From the NCBI GenBank assembly GCA_964430875.1, contig CAYSHP010000007.1, positions 3,060 through 67,059 of the forward strand: a DNA stretch of 64,000 nt, read 5' to 3'. The DNA comes from M55B127 sp035269185 (GTDB lineage: Bacteria > Bacillota > Halanaerobiia > Halanaerobiales > M55B127). Under the pieces are notes generated by a model. The model made no database searches, was not told the DNA's origin, and saw only the letters and a program-made list of their open reading frames with translations. Shown here piece after piece: positions 25,998-34,358 of this stretch; position 1 is the stretch's first letter; each line of letters begins with the position of its first letter. A program made the translations under genes and the position numbers.

Positions 25998-26995
25998 TGT
26001 TTAAAAAAATTAAATACTATTTTAAACAAAATTTAATATTATCTCTAAGAAACAATATGATAATATATATGACAGTCTTTCCTATCTTATTAGCACTTGG
26101 CTTAAGTTTCTTTATGCCGAATGTAACTGAAATTGAAACTACTATAGCAGTAGATAATACTATAGAACAAAATAAGATAGATAAATTAGAAGATTATGGT
26201 AATGTAATTACTTATAATAATTTAGATGCGCTTAAAGAGAGGGTAAATCAGTGGGATGATGTAGCTGGGATAACAAAAATGGATGGTAAATATAATATTA
26301 TTTTAGAAGGAAATGAACCAGAAGAAACTGCCGAAATGAGTGAAGCAGTTCTTGGCTTAATTTTAAATCAAAATAATCAGTATTCATTTAACTATGCCAG
26401 TTTAGAAAAAGATAATTCTAGTATGGTTGAACTTGCAGGTAGCCTGGTTCTTTTAACCATCATTTTGATCGCCGGACTAACTATTGGATTAGGTATTATT
26501 GACGAAAAAGAAAATGATGTAATTAATGCTTTGTCAGTTTCACCTATTAGTCTAAAGGAATTTATCTTATCTAAAAGTATTATCTCAATCTTTTTTGCAG
26601 TAGTCTTATCCTTCATTACAGTATTTATTATGGTGGGTAATTCAGTTAATTACTGGCTTGTATTAATAGCAGTTTTAGCCTCGGTTAAAATAGGAATAAT
26701 TTGGGGGTTTTTAATTGGAGGTATCGCTGATAATTTAATTGGTGCAATTGGAGTCATTAAAAGTACTGCCCTATTTTTAATAGCAGTTCCCATGGCTTCA
26801 GTATATACTCCTATAAAATTTCACTGGGTATATTATATTTTTCCTAATTACTGGGCATTTAAAAGTTATCAAAATATCTTTAATCAAAATCAATGGATCA
26901 ATTTTAACTATGCCTCAATTATTACCTTTATCTTTAGTTTGGGTTTATTATTAGTCTTAACCCCTTATTTTAAAAGAAAATTAAATATTAGATAA
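25997..26995 (+). CDS. ABC-2 type permease (second subunit)
   Basis: This 332-residue partner of the preceding permease has the same architecture: an N-terminal helix (about 20-40), an external domain (about 45-140) and a block of five or six helices (about 145-330). The EKENDVINALSVSP segment corresponds to the coupling motif of its neighbour. The start is TAATG-coupled to the upstream stop. It ends the operon. The intergenic region after it contains a decayed aldo/keto reductase fragment. Confidence 0.9.
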   Translation: MFKKIKYYFKQNLILSLRNNMIIYMTVFPILLALGLSFFMPNVTEIETTIAVDNTIEQNKIDKLEDYGNVITYNNLDALKERVNQWDDVAGITKMDGKYNIILEGNEPEETAEMSEAVLGLILNQNNQYSFNYASLEKDNSSMVELAGSLVLLTIILIAGLTIGLGIIDEKENDVINALSVSPISLKEFILSKSIISIFFAVVLSFITVFIMVGNSVNYWLVLIAVLASVKIGIIWGFLIGGIADNLIGAIGVIKSTALFLIAVPMASVYTPIKFHWVYYIFPNYWAFKSYQNIFNQNQWINFNYASIITFIFSLGLLLVLTPYFKRKLNIR

Positions 26996-27051
26996 AAAAA
27001 TAGGCGGTACTTTTATTATGAAAGTAACCCTCTTACTATTTCAAAATATAT

Positions 27052-27117
27052 TTAAAACAATACATCTTCACCATTTAACTTATAATGAACATTATCTAGT
27101 TTTTCTATAATAGTTAA
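27052..27117 (-). pseudogene. remnant of a duplicated aldo/keto reductase 3' end
   Basis: On the minus strand 21 codons plus TAA encode LTIIEKLDNVHYKLNGEDVLF. The intact reductase at 28599-29714 ends with LPIVEKLDIAHYKLSGEDVLF and TAA. The DNA is similar across about 65 bases, then the match ends at an in-frame TAA. It has no start or ribosome site and is a decayed fragment of a second copy, 1.5 kb from the intact gene, with an MFS transporter gene between them. Confidence 0.85.
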
Positions 27118-27242
27118 TTATTGGCTTTTTGATGGTCTTTAACTGAAATTTAATTTGACATTAGGAAATATTAATGTTATAGATATATAAGTATAGAGTA
27201 ATAATTTTAATAGTATATTTAAAAATAAGGGTGAATACATAA

Positions 27243-28517
27243 ATGATAAAAGAAGAAATTAATGAACAAAAGCCAATAAAATCTCCTTTTTATTATGGCT
27301 GGATTGTATTAGTTGTAGCTGCCTTAGGCCTGTTTTTCTCTGGGCCAGGACAAACTTATTCTATTTCAATATTTATTAACCACTATATTGATAAATTTGG
27401 CTGGAGTCGCTCCTTGATTTCCAGTTTTTATTCAATAGCTACTTTAATTTCAGGTCTTATTCTTACATTTGTAGGTAGGTATATAGATAAATTAGGGCAT
27501 AGAAAAATGACTACTATAATTTCTATATTATTTGGATTTGCCTGTATATGGATGAGCCTGATCTTTAATCCACTCATGATTTTTATAGGTTTCTTTTTGC
27601 TGAGATTATTAGGCCAGGGTTCTATGTCTCTTTTACCACAAACTTTAGTTCCCCACTGGTTTAAACAAAAAAGAGGGCTTGCCTTGAGCTTATTAGGGAT
27701 AGGAGGAGTTATAAGTTCTAGCCTGCTACCTCCCCTTAATAATTGGCTTATTAATACATATAGTTTAACCTTTACCTGGAGATTATGGTCATTTCTGCTC
27801 ATCTTTTTTATGGCACCAGTCGGATGGATCTTTATTAGAAACAAACCTGAAAATATTGGCCTTAATCCTGATGGTATTGACCAAGAGGATAATACTATAG
27901 CACCAAAGATTCATATCAGTGAAGATCCTTGGACATTAAATCAATCTATGAAAACTAGGTCTTTTTGGTTTATGAATTATTGTGGGGTTGTCTCTGCATT
28001 AGTCACTACAGGATTAACCTTTCATATGGTTTCTATTGTAAATAATATTGGTTATTCACCTAGTTTTGCTGCTTTAATCTTAAGTATAACTGCCATGATA
28101 AAGTTTCCTTTTACATTTGTAGCTGGATGGTTACTAGATCGTTTTAAAGTTAATATTATCAAAGGGATTAATTTTCTTATTTTATCCGGAGCAATTTTCT
28201 TATTATTAAGAGCAGATAGCAAAATCACTTTAATAATATATGCCTTAGTACATGGCACATTTATGGCCTTTGACGCTGTTAGCACCGGGGTTGTTTGGCC
28301 TAATTATTTTGGAAGAGAAAACCTGGGTAGTATTAGAGGGTTTGCTATGACTACAATGGTAATTGGTTCTGCTCTCGGCCCTTTGCCCTTTGGAGTCGCT
28401 TATGATTATTTTGGAGGTTACCATGAAATCATGATTGGAATTTTAATCCTCCCCACCCTAGCTGTTTTTGCTTCACTTTTTTCTCCCCCACCTAATTATA
28501 AATTCAAAAATAAATAA
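27243..28517 (+). CDS. MFS transporter, oxalate/formate-antiporter-like
   Basis: This 424-residue protein has 12 hydrophobic helices and the MFS loop pattern between helices 2 and 3 (GRYIDKLGHRKM). The N-terminal YGWIVLVVAALGLFFSGPGQT pattern and the overall layout fit the OFA/monocarboxylate type. Substrate cannot be assigned. ATG at 27243 has AGGGTGA eight bases upstream. It is flanked by aldo/keto reductase sequences on both sides, and ends at a strong bidirectional terminator. Confidence 0.88.
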   Translation: MIKEEINEQKPIKSPFYYGWIVLVVAALGLFFSGPGQTYSISIFINHYIDKFGWSRSLISSFYSIATLISGLILTFVGRYIDKLGHRKMTTIISILFGFACIWMSLIFNPLMIFIGFFLLRLLGQGSMSLLPQTLVPHWFKQKRGLALSLLGIGGVISSSLLPPLNNWLINTYSLTFTWRLWSFLLIFFMAPVGWIFIRNKPENIGLNPDGIDQEDNTIAPKIHISEDPWTLNQSMKTRSFWFMNYCGVVSALVTTGLTFHMVSIVNNIGYSPSFAALILSITAMIKFPFTFVAGWLLDRFKVNIIKGINFLILSGAIFLLLRADSKITLIIYALVHGTFMAFDAVSTGVVWPNYFGRENLGSIRGFAMTTMVIGSALGPLPFGVAYDYFGGYHEIMIGILILPTLAVFASLFSPPPNYKFKNK

Positions 28518-28545
28518 AACTAATATCTTAATATATTTTTTCAAA

Positions 28546-28583
28546 GAAAAGACCGGGAGTGAAATTTCACTCTCGGTCTTTTC
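28546..28583. terminator. bidirectional terminator between MFS gene and reductase operon
   Basis: A 17- to 18-base-pair stem, GAAAAGACCGGGAGTGAAA paired with its near-complement, covers the gap between two convergent genes. AAAA and TTTT flanks allow termination in both directions. Confidence 0.9.
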
Positions 28584-28598
28584 TTTCTTATTTAATAT

Positions 28599-29714
28599 TT
28601 AAAACAATACATCCTCACCACTTAATTTATAATGAGCGATATCTAGTTTTTCTACAATTGGTAAATCATATGGACATTGATTGATACATTCTTTACAATT
28701 AGTACACTGATTGGCTTTAACATCTAATTCTTGATAAAGTGACCTTGCCTTTTCTTCTCCTTCAAACCAGAATCTTAATCTATCTCTTAAAGCAAAATCA
28801 GCCGGGTTTCTAACTTTACCATCTCTCATCTGACGATCATAATATCCTTCTAATTTAAAGATCTCTTTTATATCTATATCTTCAGGACAATCTACACATT
28901 CATCACATTGTCTACATACATAATTACCTAATTCAGGTGCATTCATATATAGATCCTGTTTTTCTTCTTCACTCATTGGAATATAGTTATTGGCATAGCT
29001 AATATCTTCTTTTATCATTTCTTCTGTATTAATACCGGTTACTACTATTGAAACTGGTAAAGAAAAGGCATATCTAAAGGCAGTTTCTGCTGATCTCCAT
29101 AAGAAACCATCAGCAAGAGCTTTCATAAGAACAATCCCCACATTTTTGGCTTGAGCCAAAGGTAGTAGTTCATTTTCTAATTTGGGAAAGTTAAACTTAT
29201 CGAAGTAATTAAAGGTTGCCATTACCACATCAAATTTATCTTTTTTAAGGGCTTTTATTAAGACATCTGGCTGCCCGTGCATAGAGATACCTAAATTATT
29301 TACTTTGCCTGCTTCTTTTAATTCAAGATAGGCCTCATAGGCTCCACCTTCTGAAAAAATTGTTTCTAATTCCTCAAAGCTTTTTACGGCATGCATAAAT
29401 AATATGTCCAGATGGTCTGTTTTAAGATTATCTAAAGTACGATTTACATCTCTTAAAGCTCCTTCTTTAATTCTTGAACCTGTTTTACTTGCTAATACTA
29501 CTTCATCTCTGCGCTTTTTAATTACCGGCCCTATCTTTCTTTCTGATTCACCATCTCCATAATCAGCAGCCGTTTCTATGTAATTGCCACCCATGTCAAT
29601 ATATTTGTTTAATAATTTCTGAGCCCTTTCAGCTGGGATTTCAAGTAAGTGAAAACCACCAAATCCAATTAGACTAACTTCTAAACCTGTCTTTCCTAAC
29701 TTTCTCTTTTCCAT
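28599..29714 (-). CDS. aldo/keto reductase fused to a two-cluster ferredoxin domain
   Basis: This 371-residue protein has a TIM-barrel reductase (about 1-260), with the catalytic YGDGESE segment and the lysine in ASKTGS, followed by ferredoxin-type cysteine motifs. One is CRQCDECVDCP near 275-285, the other CTNCKECINQCP near 340-352. Such proteins may move electrons between iron-sulphur clusters and a nicotinamide cofactor. The substrate is unknown. ATG at 29714 has GGAGGG upstream and lies four bases after the sugar kinase stop, so it belongs to the psuG operon. A remnant of a second copy lies at 27052-27117. Confidence 0.92.
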   Translation of the reverse strand: MEKRKLGKTGLEVSLIGFGGFHLLEIPAERAQKLLNKYIDMGGNYIETAADYGDGESERKIGPVIKKRRDEVVLASKTGSRIKEGALRDVNRTLDNLKTDHLDILFMHAVKSFEELETIFSEGGAYEAYLELKEAGKVNNLGISMHGQPDVLIKALKKDKFDVVMATFNYFDKFNFPKLENELLPLAQAKNVGIVLMKALADGFLWRSAETAFRYAFSLPVSIVVTGINTEEMIKEDISYANNYIPMSEEEKQDLYMNAPELGNYVCRQCDECVDCPEDIDIKEIFKLEGYYDRQMRDGKVRNPADFALRDRLRFWFEGEEKARSLYQELDVKANQCTNCKECINQCPYDLPIVEKLDIAHYKLSGEDVLF

Positions 29715-29717
29715 ATA

Positions 29718-30614
29718 TTACTTTCCCTCCTTTTTATCTGGTCTACCGCCAATCTTATTTACACATTTAAAACCTATTTGATTTGCATAATGAGCTGCTT
29801 CTTTTAAATTTTTATTTTTTAGATATTTAGCTATAAAAGCAGCTGAAAAAGCATCTCCTGCACCCGTGGTATCTCCTTCAGCTAACTTTCTTTTCTGTTG
29901 AATAAAACAAATTTCATTTTGGTTTCCAATCATACAGCCTTTTTTACCTACTTTTAAAATTACATTTTTATAATAGTTCAGCAAGTGACTTGTAATTTCT
30001 TTTGGCTTATTTTTACCTGTTAGTATCTTGCCTTCTTCTAGATTAGGAAAACAAAGCTCAATACCTTCTGTTTGATTTAAGATCTTTTGGATTCCATAAT
30101 CTTTAAGTCCGGAATAAGAAGAAGGGTCAAATGAAACTGTAATATTTTTTTCTTGCGCCCTCTTTATAGCTTTAAGAGCAGTATTTTCCATGTTTTTTTC
30201 GCCAAAAAAGCTATAACCTCCTAGATGTAGATGGTTTACATCTTCAAAAAATTCTTCTTTTATATCCTCTGGCTTAATTTTTACATTTGCACCCCGGTCT
30301 GTAATCATTGTCCGGTCTCCATCTTTACTTAATAGAACCACAATTCTGCCGGTTTCTTTTTCTTTACTAATCAGATTTTTAAAATCAATATCTGTATTTG
30401 CAAATTCTTCTTTTAAATAATCTACTATAAAGTCATCACCTGTTTTAGCAATAAGTCTAACTTTTTGATTTAGATAATCCAACCAGTAAGAAAAATTAGC
30501 AGCAGAACCACCACCTTTAAAAAATATCTCTGATTGGCTGTCAGTATTAAAGTTTATTGCTTCTCTTAAATTCACGATAATATCAAGATTTATATCTCCA
30601 ATTACTAAAATCAT
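29718..30614 (-). CDS. PfkB-family sugar kinase, probable pseudouridine kinase
   Basis: This 298-residue kinase of the ribokinase/PfkB fold has the N-terminal GDINLDIIV strand, the substrate-binding GGGSAANFSYWL segment and the catalytic signature DTTGAGDAF. PfkB members phosphorylate many substrates. Immediate adjacency (one base) to psuG suggests pseudouridine kinase activity giving pseudouridine 5'-phosphate for the glycosidase. Ribokinase-like activity on freed ribose is the alternative. The ATG has AAAGGA upstream. Confidence 0.85.
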   Translation of the reverse strand: MILVIGDINLDIIVNLREAINFNTDSQSEIFFKGGGSAANFSYWLDYLNQKVRLIAKTGDDFIVDYLKEEFANTDIDFKNLISKEKETGRIVVLLSKDGDRTMITDRGANVKIKPEDIKEEFFEDVNHLHLGGYSFFGEKNMENTALKAIKRAQEKNITVSFDPSSYSGLKDYGIQKILNQTEGIELCFPNLEEGKILTGKNKPKEITSHLLNYYKNVILKVGKKGCMIGNQNEICFIQQKRKLAEGDTTGAGDAFSAAFIAKYLKNKNLKEAAHYANQIGFKCVNKIGGRPDKKEGK

Positions 30615-30615
30615 T

Positions 30616-31533
30616 TTATCTCATTTCCTTTAATGCTTGCGATATTTTACAACCGGCCTTCAAGTTATTTTTTACCAGAGATATATTAGCTTTTACACTC
30701 GCTCCATCGGTTTCTTCTTTTATTCTTGCTAAAAGATAGGGCGTAATATCCTTACCTCTGATATTTTTATCTTCTACTTCCTGTATTAACTCATCAATAA
30801 TTTTATTAAACTGAGCCCGGTTAAGTTCATCTTCTTTCGGAATAGGTACGGTAACTAATATTCCATTTCTATTTTCTAAAAGCATATTCTTTACCATTAT
30901 ATCAGCAACTTCTTTACCATTGCTGACCGGGTAATCAACTTCAAGACCACTATCTCTTAAATAAAAAGCAGGAAATTTTTCAGTATTATAGCCAAGAATA
31001 GGTACTCCTTTTGATTCTAATACTTCCTTGGTTTTTGGTAAATCAAGTACTGATTTAGCTCCAGCACAAACTACGGTTACTGGAAATTCAGATAATGCTT
31101 TTAGGTCAGCTGAAATATCAAAGGTTTTTTCTGCTTTTCTATGTACTCCCCCAATACCACCTGTTACAAAAACATCAATACCGGCTAAATATGCAATTTG
31201 CATAGTTGCTGCGACTGTTGTTGCACCATTTAACTTTTTGGAGACCAAAACTGGTAGATCCCTTAAACTAGCTTTTTTAATATTATTTGATTGTCCAAGA
31301 AATTCTATCTCTTCTTTAGTTAACCCCACCCTCAACTCACCATCAATAATTGCAATTGTCGCTGGAATTACTCCCACTTCTCGGGCTTGTTCTTCTAATT
31401 CTATGGCCAGCTCAATATTGTCAGGATAAGGAAAACCATGTGCGATTATTGTGGATTCTAAAGCAACAATCGGTTGATCTTCTTTAATAGCTTTCCCTAC
31501 CTCTTTAGAATACCTTAAAAAATTTTCCACCAT
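30616..31533 (-). CDS. psuG: pseudouridine-5'-phosphate glycosidase
   Basis: This 305-residue protein matches PsuG throughout. It begins ALESTIIAHGFPYPDN, and carries GLTKEEIEFL, the lysine-containing RDLPVLVSKKLNGATTVAAT segment, FVTGGIGGVHR and the VVCAGAKSVLDLPKT stretch. It reversibly splits pseudouridine 5'-phosphate into uracil and ribose 5-phosphate, using manganese and an active-site lysine. It heads an operon with the kinase and ferredoxin-type reductase. ATG at 31533 has GGGGGGAG upstream. This is a pyrimidine salvage/degradation function beside the purine genes. Confidence 0.95.
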   Translation of the reverse strand: MVENFLRYSKEVGKAIKEDQPIVALESTIIAHGFPYPDNIELAIELEEQAREVGVIPATIAIIDGELRVGLTKEEIEFLGQSNNIKKASLRDLPVLVSKKLNGATTVAATMQIAYLAGIDVFVTGGIGGVHRKAEKTFDISADLKALSEFPVTVVCAGAKSVLDLPKTKEVLESKGVPILGYNTEKFPAFYLRDSGLEVDYPVSNGKEVADIMVKNMLLENRNGILVTVPIPKEDELNRAQFNKIIDELIQEVEDKNIRGKDITPYLLARIKEETDGASVKANISLVKNNLKAGCKISQALKEMR

Positions 31534-31728
31534 TAACTCCCCCCTTTTAGATATATCAAGTAAACTGGTAGCTATTTTTTTCTTTTAAATATTTTCTATA
31601 ATTTTGTCTGTTTCTTATATTAATGATTTCAATATCGAACTTGCTTTTCCTTTATCAAGCTATCTAGAAAAAATTAAACCCCTTTAATTTTTATTTAAGC
31701 TTAAAGATTAAGTGAACTTCACAACTTA

Positions 31729-32067
31729 TTAATTACTGTTGTCCTCTGCTTTATAGGTTAATATTTCTACTTTTTCTACTGTTACTAATCCTTCTTTTAC
31801 CATCTCTTGTACAGTAGGTATTATATTGTCTATCTTTTCTGACTTATCAACCACCTCAATCATAATAGGAAGATCTTCAGATAGTTGCCAGATATGAGAA
31901 TTTTTAATTCTACTGTTTAAACCAAACCCTTCTATTCCGGAAATTGCAGTTGCTCCAGCTAATCCCATTTCTTTAAATTTTTTTATCAATGCTCTGTAGA
32001 GTGGTTCACCTTCCAACATATCATTTTCGCCAATATATATTTTTAACACTTTACCTTCTCCAACCAT
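31729..32067 (-). CDS. DUF190 protein, PII-like fold, in fluoride-responsive operon
   Basis: This protein of about 112 residues belongs to the DUF190 family: KVLKIYIGENDMLEGEPLYRA at the start, AGATAISGIEGFG in the middle, then a PIMIEVVD strand. The fold is related to the trimeric PII signal proteins, but the ligand is not known. DUF190 genes are frequent next to crcB fluoride-channel genes. I use ATG at 32065-32067, preceded by an AAGGATGGTG region, rather than a start inside the upstream gene. It is 16 bases after the antiporter gene, which a fluoride riboswitch controls, so both probably act in fluoride tolerance. Confidence 0.88.
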   Translation of the reverse strand: MVGEGKVLKIYIGENDMLEGEPLYRALIKKFKEMGLAGATAISGIEGFGLNSRIKNSHIWQLSEDLPIMIEVVDKSEKIDNIIPTVQEMVKEGLVTVEKVEILTYKAEDNSN

Positions 32068-32083
32068 TTTATCACCATCCTTT

Positions 32084-33259
32084 TTATTTAAGCCAATTAT
32101 TACCCGCAAATTTAATACCGACTGCCCCCAAAGGTGCAGTAATCACAATAGCTAACACTGCCATAGCTAAAATTAATTCACCCGATTCAACTCCAACTGC
32201 TATAGGTACTGCCCCAATTGCTGCTTGAACTGTCGCCTTTGGTGTATAGGCTATCACACAAAAAAATCTTTCTTTTAAATTTAAAGGGGTATTAGTTACA
32301 GAAATTAACACACCTATACTTCTAGCCAAAAGACCAACTGAGATAATTAACAAACCTTTCAAACCAGTTTCAATAGCCAGATAAACATCCACCTCAGCTC
32401 CCACAAGTACAAAAAGCATTATTTCTGCAAAAACCCATATCTTATTAAATTTAGAAGCAAGTCTTGTTCCTACTAATTTATAACGTTCCTGAAGTACAAA
32501 TCCTATTGTCATAACCCCAAGAAGAGAAGCAATTGGCACAATATCTTTTAAATAATCTTCTAAGCCAGTTAATAATATTGCGGATCCTAATATAATTAAA
32601 GCTTTTTTTGTATCTCTAAAGTGATATTTCTTAAATAGATAAACCATAAATAAAGCTATAAAAAATCCAAGCAGAACTCCTATAATAATGGATAAGGGGA
32701 CATCCATTATCTTTTTTGTAATATTTATTTGTTTCCCTCCATAAATACCCATGAATGTAGTAAAAATTGTAATAGCAACTACATCATCAATAGAAGCTCC
32801 AGTCAATATTAAAGTGGGTATTCCTTTATTAGTTCCCTTATTTTTATTTATCAAATTTAACATCTGGGGAACTACCACAGCCGGTGAAACAGCTGCAATA
32901 ATAAAAGCTAATATTCCTGCCTCCACGAAAGATAACTCAAAAATATAACTTGCAACTAATAAAATTGAAATCCCTTCTAAAATACCCGGTATAAAACTTA
33001 GTCTAAAAGCAGGAAGACCTACTTTTTTGAGCGTTTCTTTTTCAATACCTAAACCTGCTCTCAACAAAATTACAATTAAGGCAATCTTTCTTAAATCGGC
33101 TGATATATTTAATATTTCATTACTGATAATACCAAATCCATAAGGACCAATTAAGATTCCCAAAATTAACATCCCCAGTAAACCCGGTAACTTAATTTTA
33201 TCAAATAATCTATTAAAACCCAATCCCAATAAAATAATTACTGCTAAACTAAAGGCCAT
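32084..33259 (-). CDS. CPA-type cation/proton antiporter behind a fluoride riboswitch
   Basis: This membrane protein of about 391 residues has 11-13 hydrophobic helices. The ion-binding pair of aspartates typical of electrogenic antiporters is seen in GASIDDVVAITIF near residue 160. The N-terminus (LPGLLGMLILGILIGP) fits the CPA family. The upstream RNA is a fluoride riboswitch, so the protein is expected to act when fluoride is high. It could move fluoride or maintain pH or sodium balance under fluoride stress; sequence does not decide. Start: I chose ATG at 33257-33259, with GGAG about 12 bases upstream. ATG at 33277 has no ribosome site. Confidence 0.88.
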   Translation of the reverse strand: MAFSLAVIILLGLGFNRLFDKIKLPGLLGMLILGILIGPYGFGIISNEILNISADLRKIALIVILLRAGLGIEKETLKKVGLPAFRLSFIPGILEGISILLVASYIFELSFVEAGILAFIIAAVSPAVVVPQMLNLINKNKGTNKGIPTLILTGASIDDVVAITIFTTFMGIYGGKQINITKKIMDVPLSIIIGVLLGFFIALFMVYLFKKYHFRDTKKALIILGSAILLTGLEDYLKDIVPIASLLGVMTIGFVLQERYKLVGTRLASKFNKIWVFAEIMLFVLVGAEVDVYLAIETGLKGLLIISVGLLARSIGVLISVTNTPLNLKERFFCVIAYTPKATVQAAIGAVPIAVGVESGELILAMAVLAIVITAPLGAVGIKFAGNNWLK

Positions 33260-33292
33260 AACAACTTCACACTCCATTATAATTTATTTTTG

Positions 33293-33339
33293 CATAAAAA
33301 AATAAGCTCCTATTCAGCCCAATTGTTCTGAATAGGAGC
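33293..33339 (-). terminator. expression-platform terminator of the fluoride riboswitch
   Basis: On the minus strand GCTCCTATTCAG and CTGAATAGGAGC form a 12-base-pair stem (33306-33339), followed by seven T (33293-33302 region). Its left arm contains GGCTCC, which the fluoride aptamer uses for its pseudoknot. Ligand binding therefore prevents termination and turns the antiporter gene on. Confidence 0.9.
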
Positions 33340-33385
33340 CATCAATTGCAAAATATGCAATAATTAAGGTGAGCTCCATCACCTA
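33333..33385 (-). promoter_or_regulatory. fluoride riboswitch aptamer (crcB motif)
   Basis: On the minus strand the conserved elements appear in order: GGTGATGGAGCTCACC (33368-33383, the GGnGATGGnnnnCnCC P1 hairpin), an A/U linker, a second small hairpin TTGCATATTTTGCAA, and TGATGGCTCCTA (33333-33344). GGAGCT in the first loop can pair with GGCTCC as the pseudoknot. The match to the crcB motif is close in both sequence and layout, including the overlapping terminator. A TATAAT at 33397-33402 on the minus strand could be its promoter, lying just past the stop of the nucleoside permease gene. Confidence 0.95.
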
Positions 33386-33407
33386 CTATATTTTTAATTA
33401 TATATTA

Positions 33408-34322
33408 TCATTCTCTACTGTATGGTTTACCAAGTGCAGCCGGGAATTCTACTCTTTTTCTGAAAATCCACATTATCAATAAGACCGAAATAAAAGGTAA
33501 CATTAATAAGAACTGATAAGGTATTAAAGAATTTCCCAATTGCTGTTGGAAAGAAAAAACTTCAATTGCAGCAAATATAAAAGCACCAAGTAAAGCTCTT
33601 TCCGGCCTCCAACTAGCAAATATAGCAATACCTATCGCCATGAAACCTCTACCATTAGAAATATTGGTAGTATATGTTCCTGTAACAACAAGCGGTAAAT
33701 AAGCGCCTGCAAGGCCCATTAATGAGCCACCTATGATAGTAGTTACATATCTTCTTAATTTTACATTTATACCAACAACATCTGCAGCCTTGGGATCTTC
33801 TCCAATAGCCCTAGTTTCTAATCCTAAACGGGTATGATAAAAAATATAGTAAGCGGCAAAGACTGCTATATAAGCAAAGTATACCACTATATCCTGATTT
33901 AAAAAGGCAGATATTATAGGTATCTGTGAAATACCTGGTATTCTAATATCAGGGACAGGAGGAGCTTCTGGTGCAAAAAGCTGAACTCCCACAATAGTCT
34001 TATATAATAAATCAGATAAGCCTGTCCCTAAAATTACTAGAGTAATCCCTAGTATAAATTGGCTAATCTTTAGCTTTTCATGGATATATATTAATATCAG
34101 TCCAAAAAGAGCTCCCATTAAAGCCCCTACTAAAAAACCCATAAACCAATTTCCAGTTTGATAAGCAGCAATAAAACCGGCAGAAGCGGAAGCAAGCATA
34201 ATACCTTCCCCAGAAATATTAAAAACTCCCGTTCTTCCACCAATCACTATTCCAAGACTGGCCAGGGCATAAACACTTGTATAAGAAACTATCTGAGTAA
34301 GTATTTCTGTTAGTTGGCCCAC
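33408..34322 (-). CDS. nucleoside ABC transporter permease (YufQ/NupQ-like)
   Basis: This 304-residue inner-membrane permease has about eight helices and the family pattern GIVIGGRTGVFNISGEGIMLASASAGF near the start. The cytoplasmic EDPKAADVVGINVKLRRY loop near 180-200 is the ATPase contact. It pairs with the next permease and the double ATPase to import nucleosides. The start is GTG at 34322 with AAGGA nine bases upstream. It is the last gene of the importer and ends about 25 bases before the fluoride riboswitch. Confidence 0.92.
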   Translation of the reverse strand: MGQLTEILTQIVSYTSVYALASLGIVIGGRTGVFNISGEGIMLASASAGFIAAYQTGNWFMGFLVGALMGALFGLILIYIHEKLKISQFILGITLVILGTGLSDLLYKTIVGVQLFAPEAPPVPDIRIPGISQIPIISAFLNQDIVVYFAYIAVFAAYYIFYHTRLGLETRAIGEDPKAADVVGINVKLRRYVTTIIGGSLMGLAGAYLPLVVTGTYTTNISNGRGFMAIGIAIFASWRPERALLGAFIFAAIEVFSFQQQLGNSLIPYQFLLMLPFISVLLIMWIFRKRVEFPAALGKPYSRE

Positions 34323-34358
34323 AACAACACTTCCTTTCTATAACTAAGTATATGTTTT

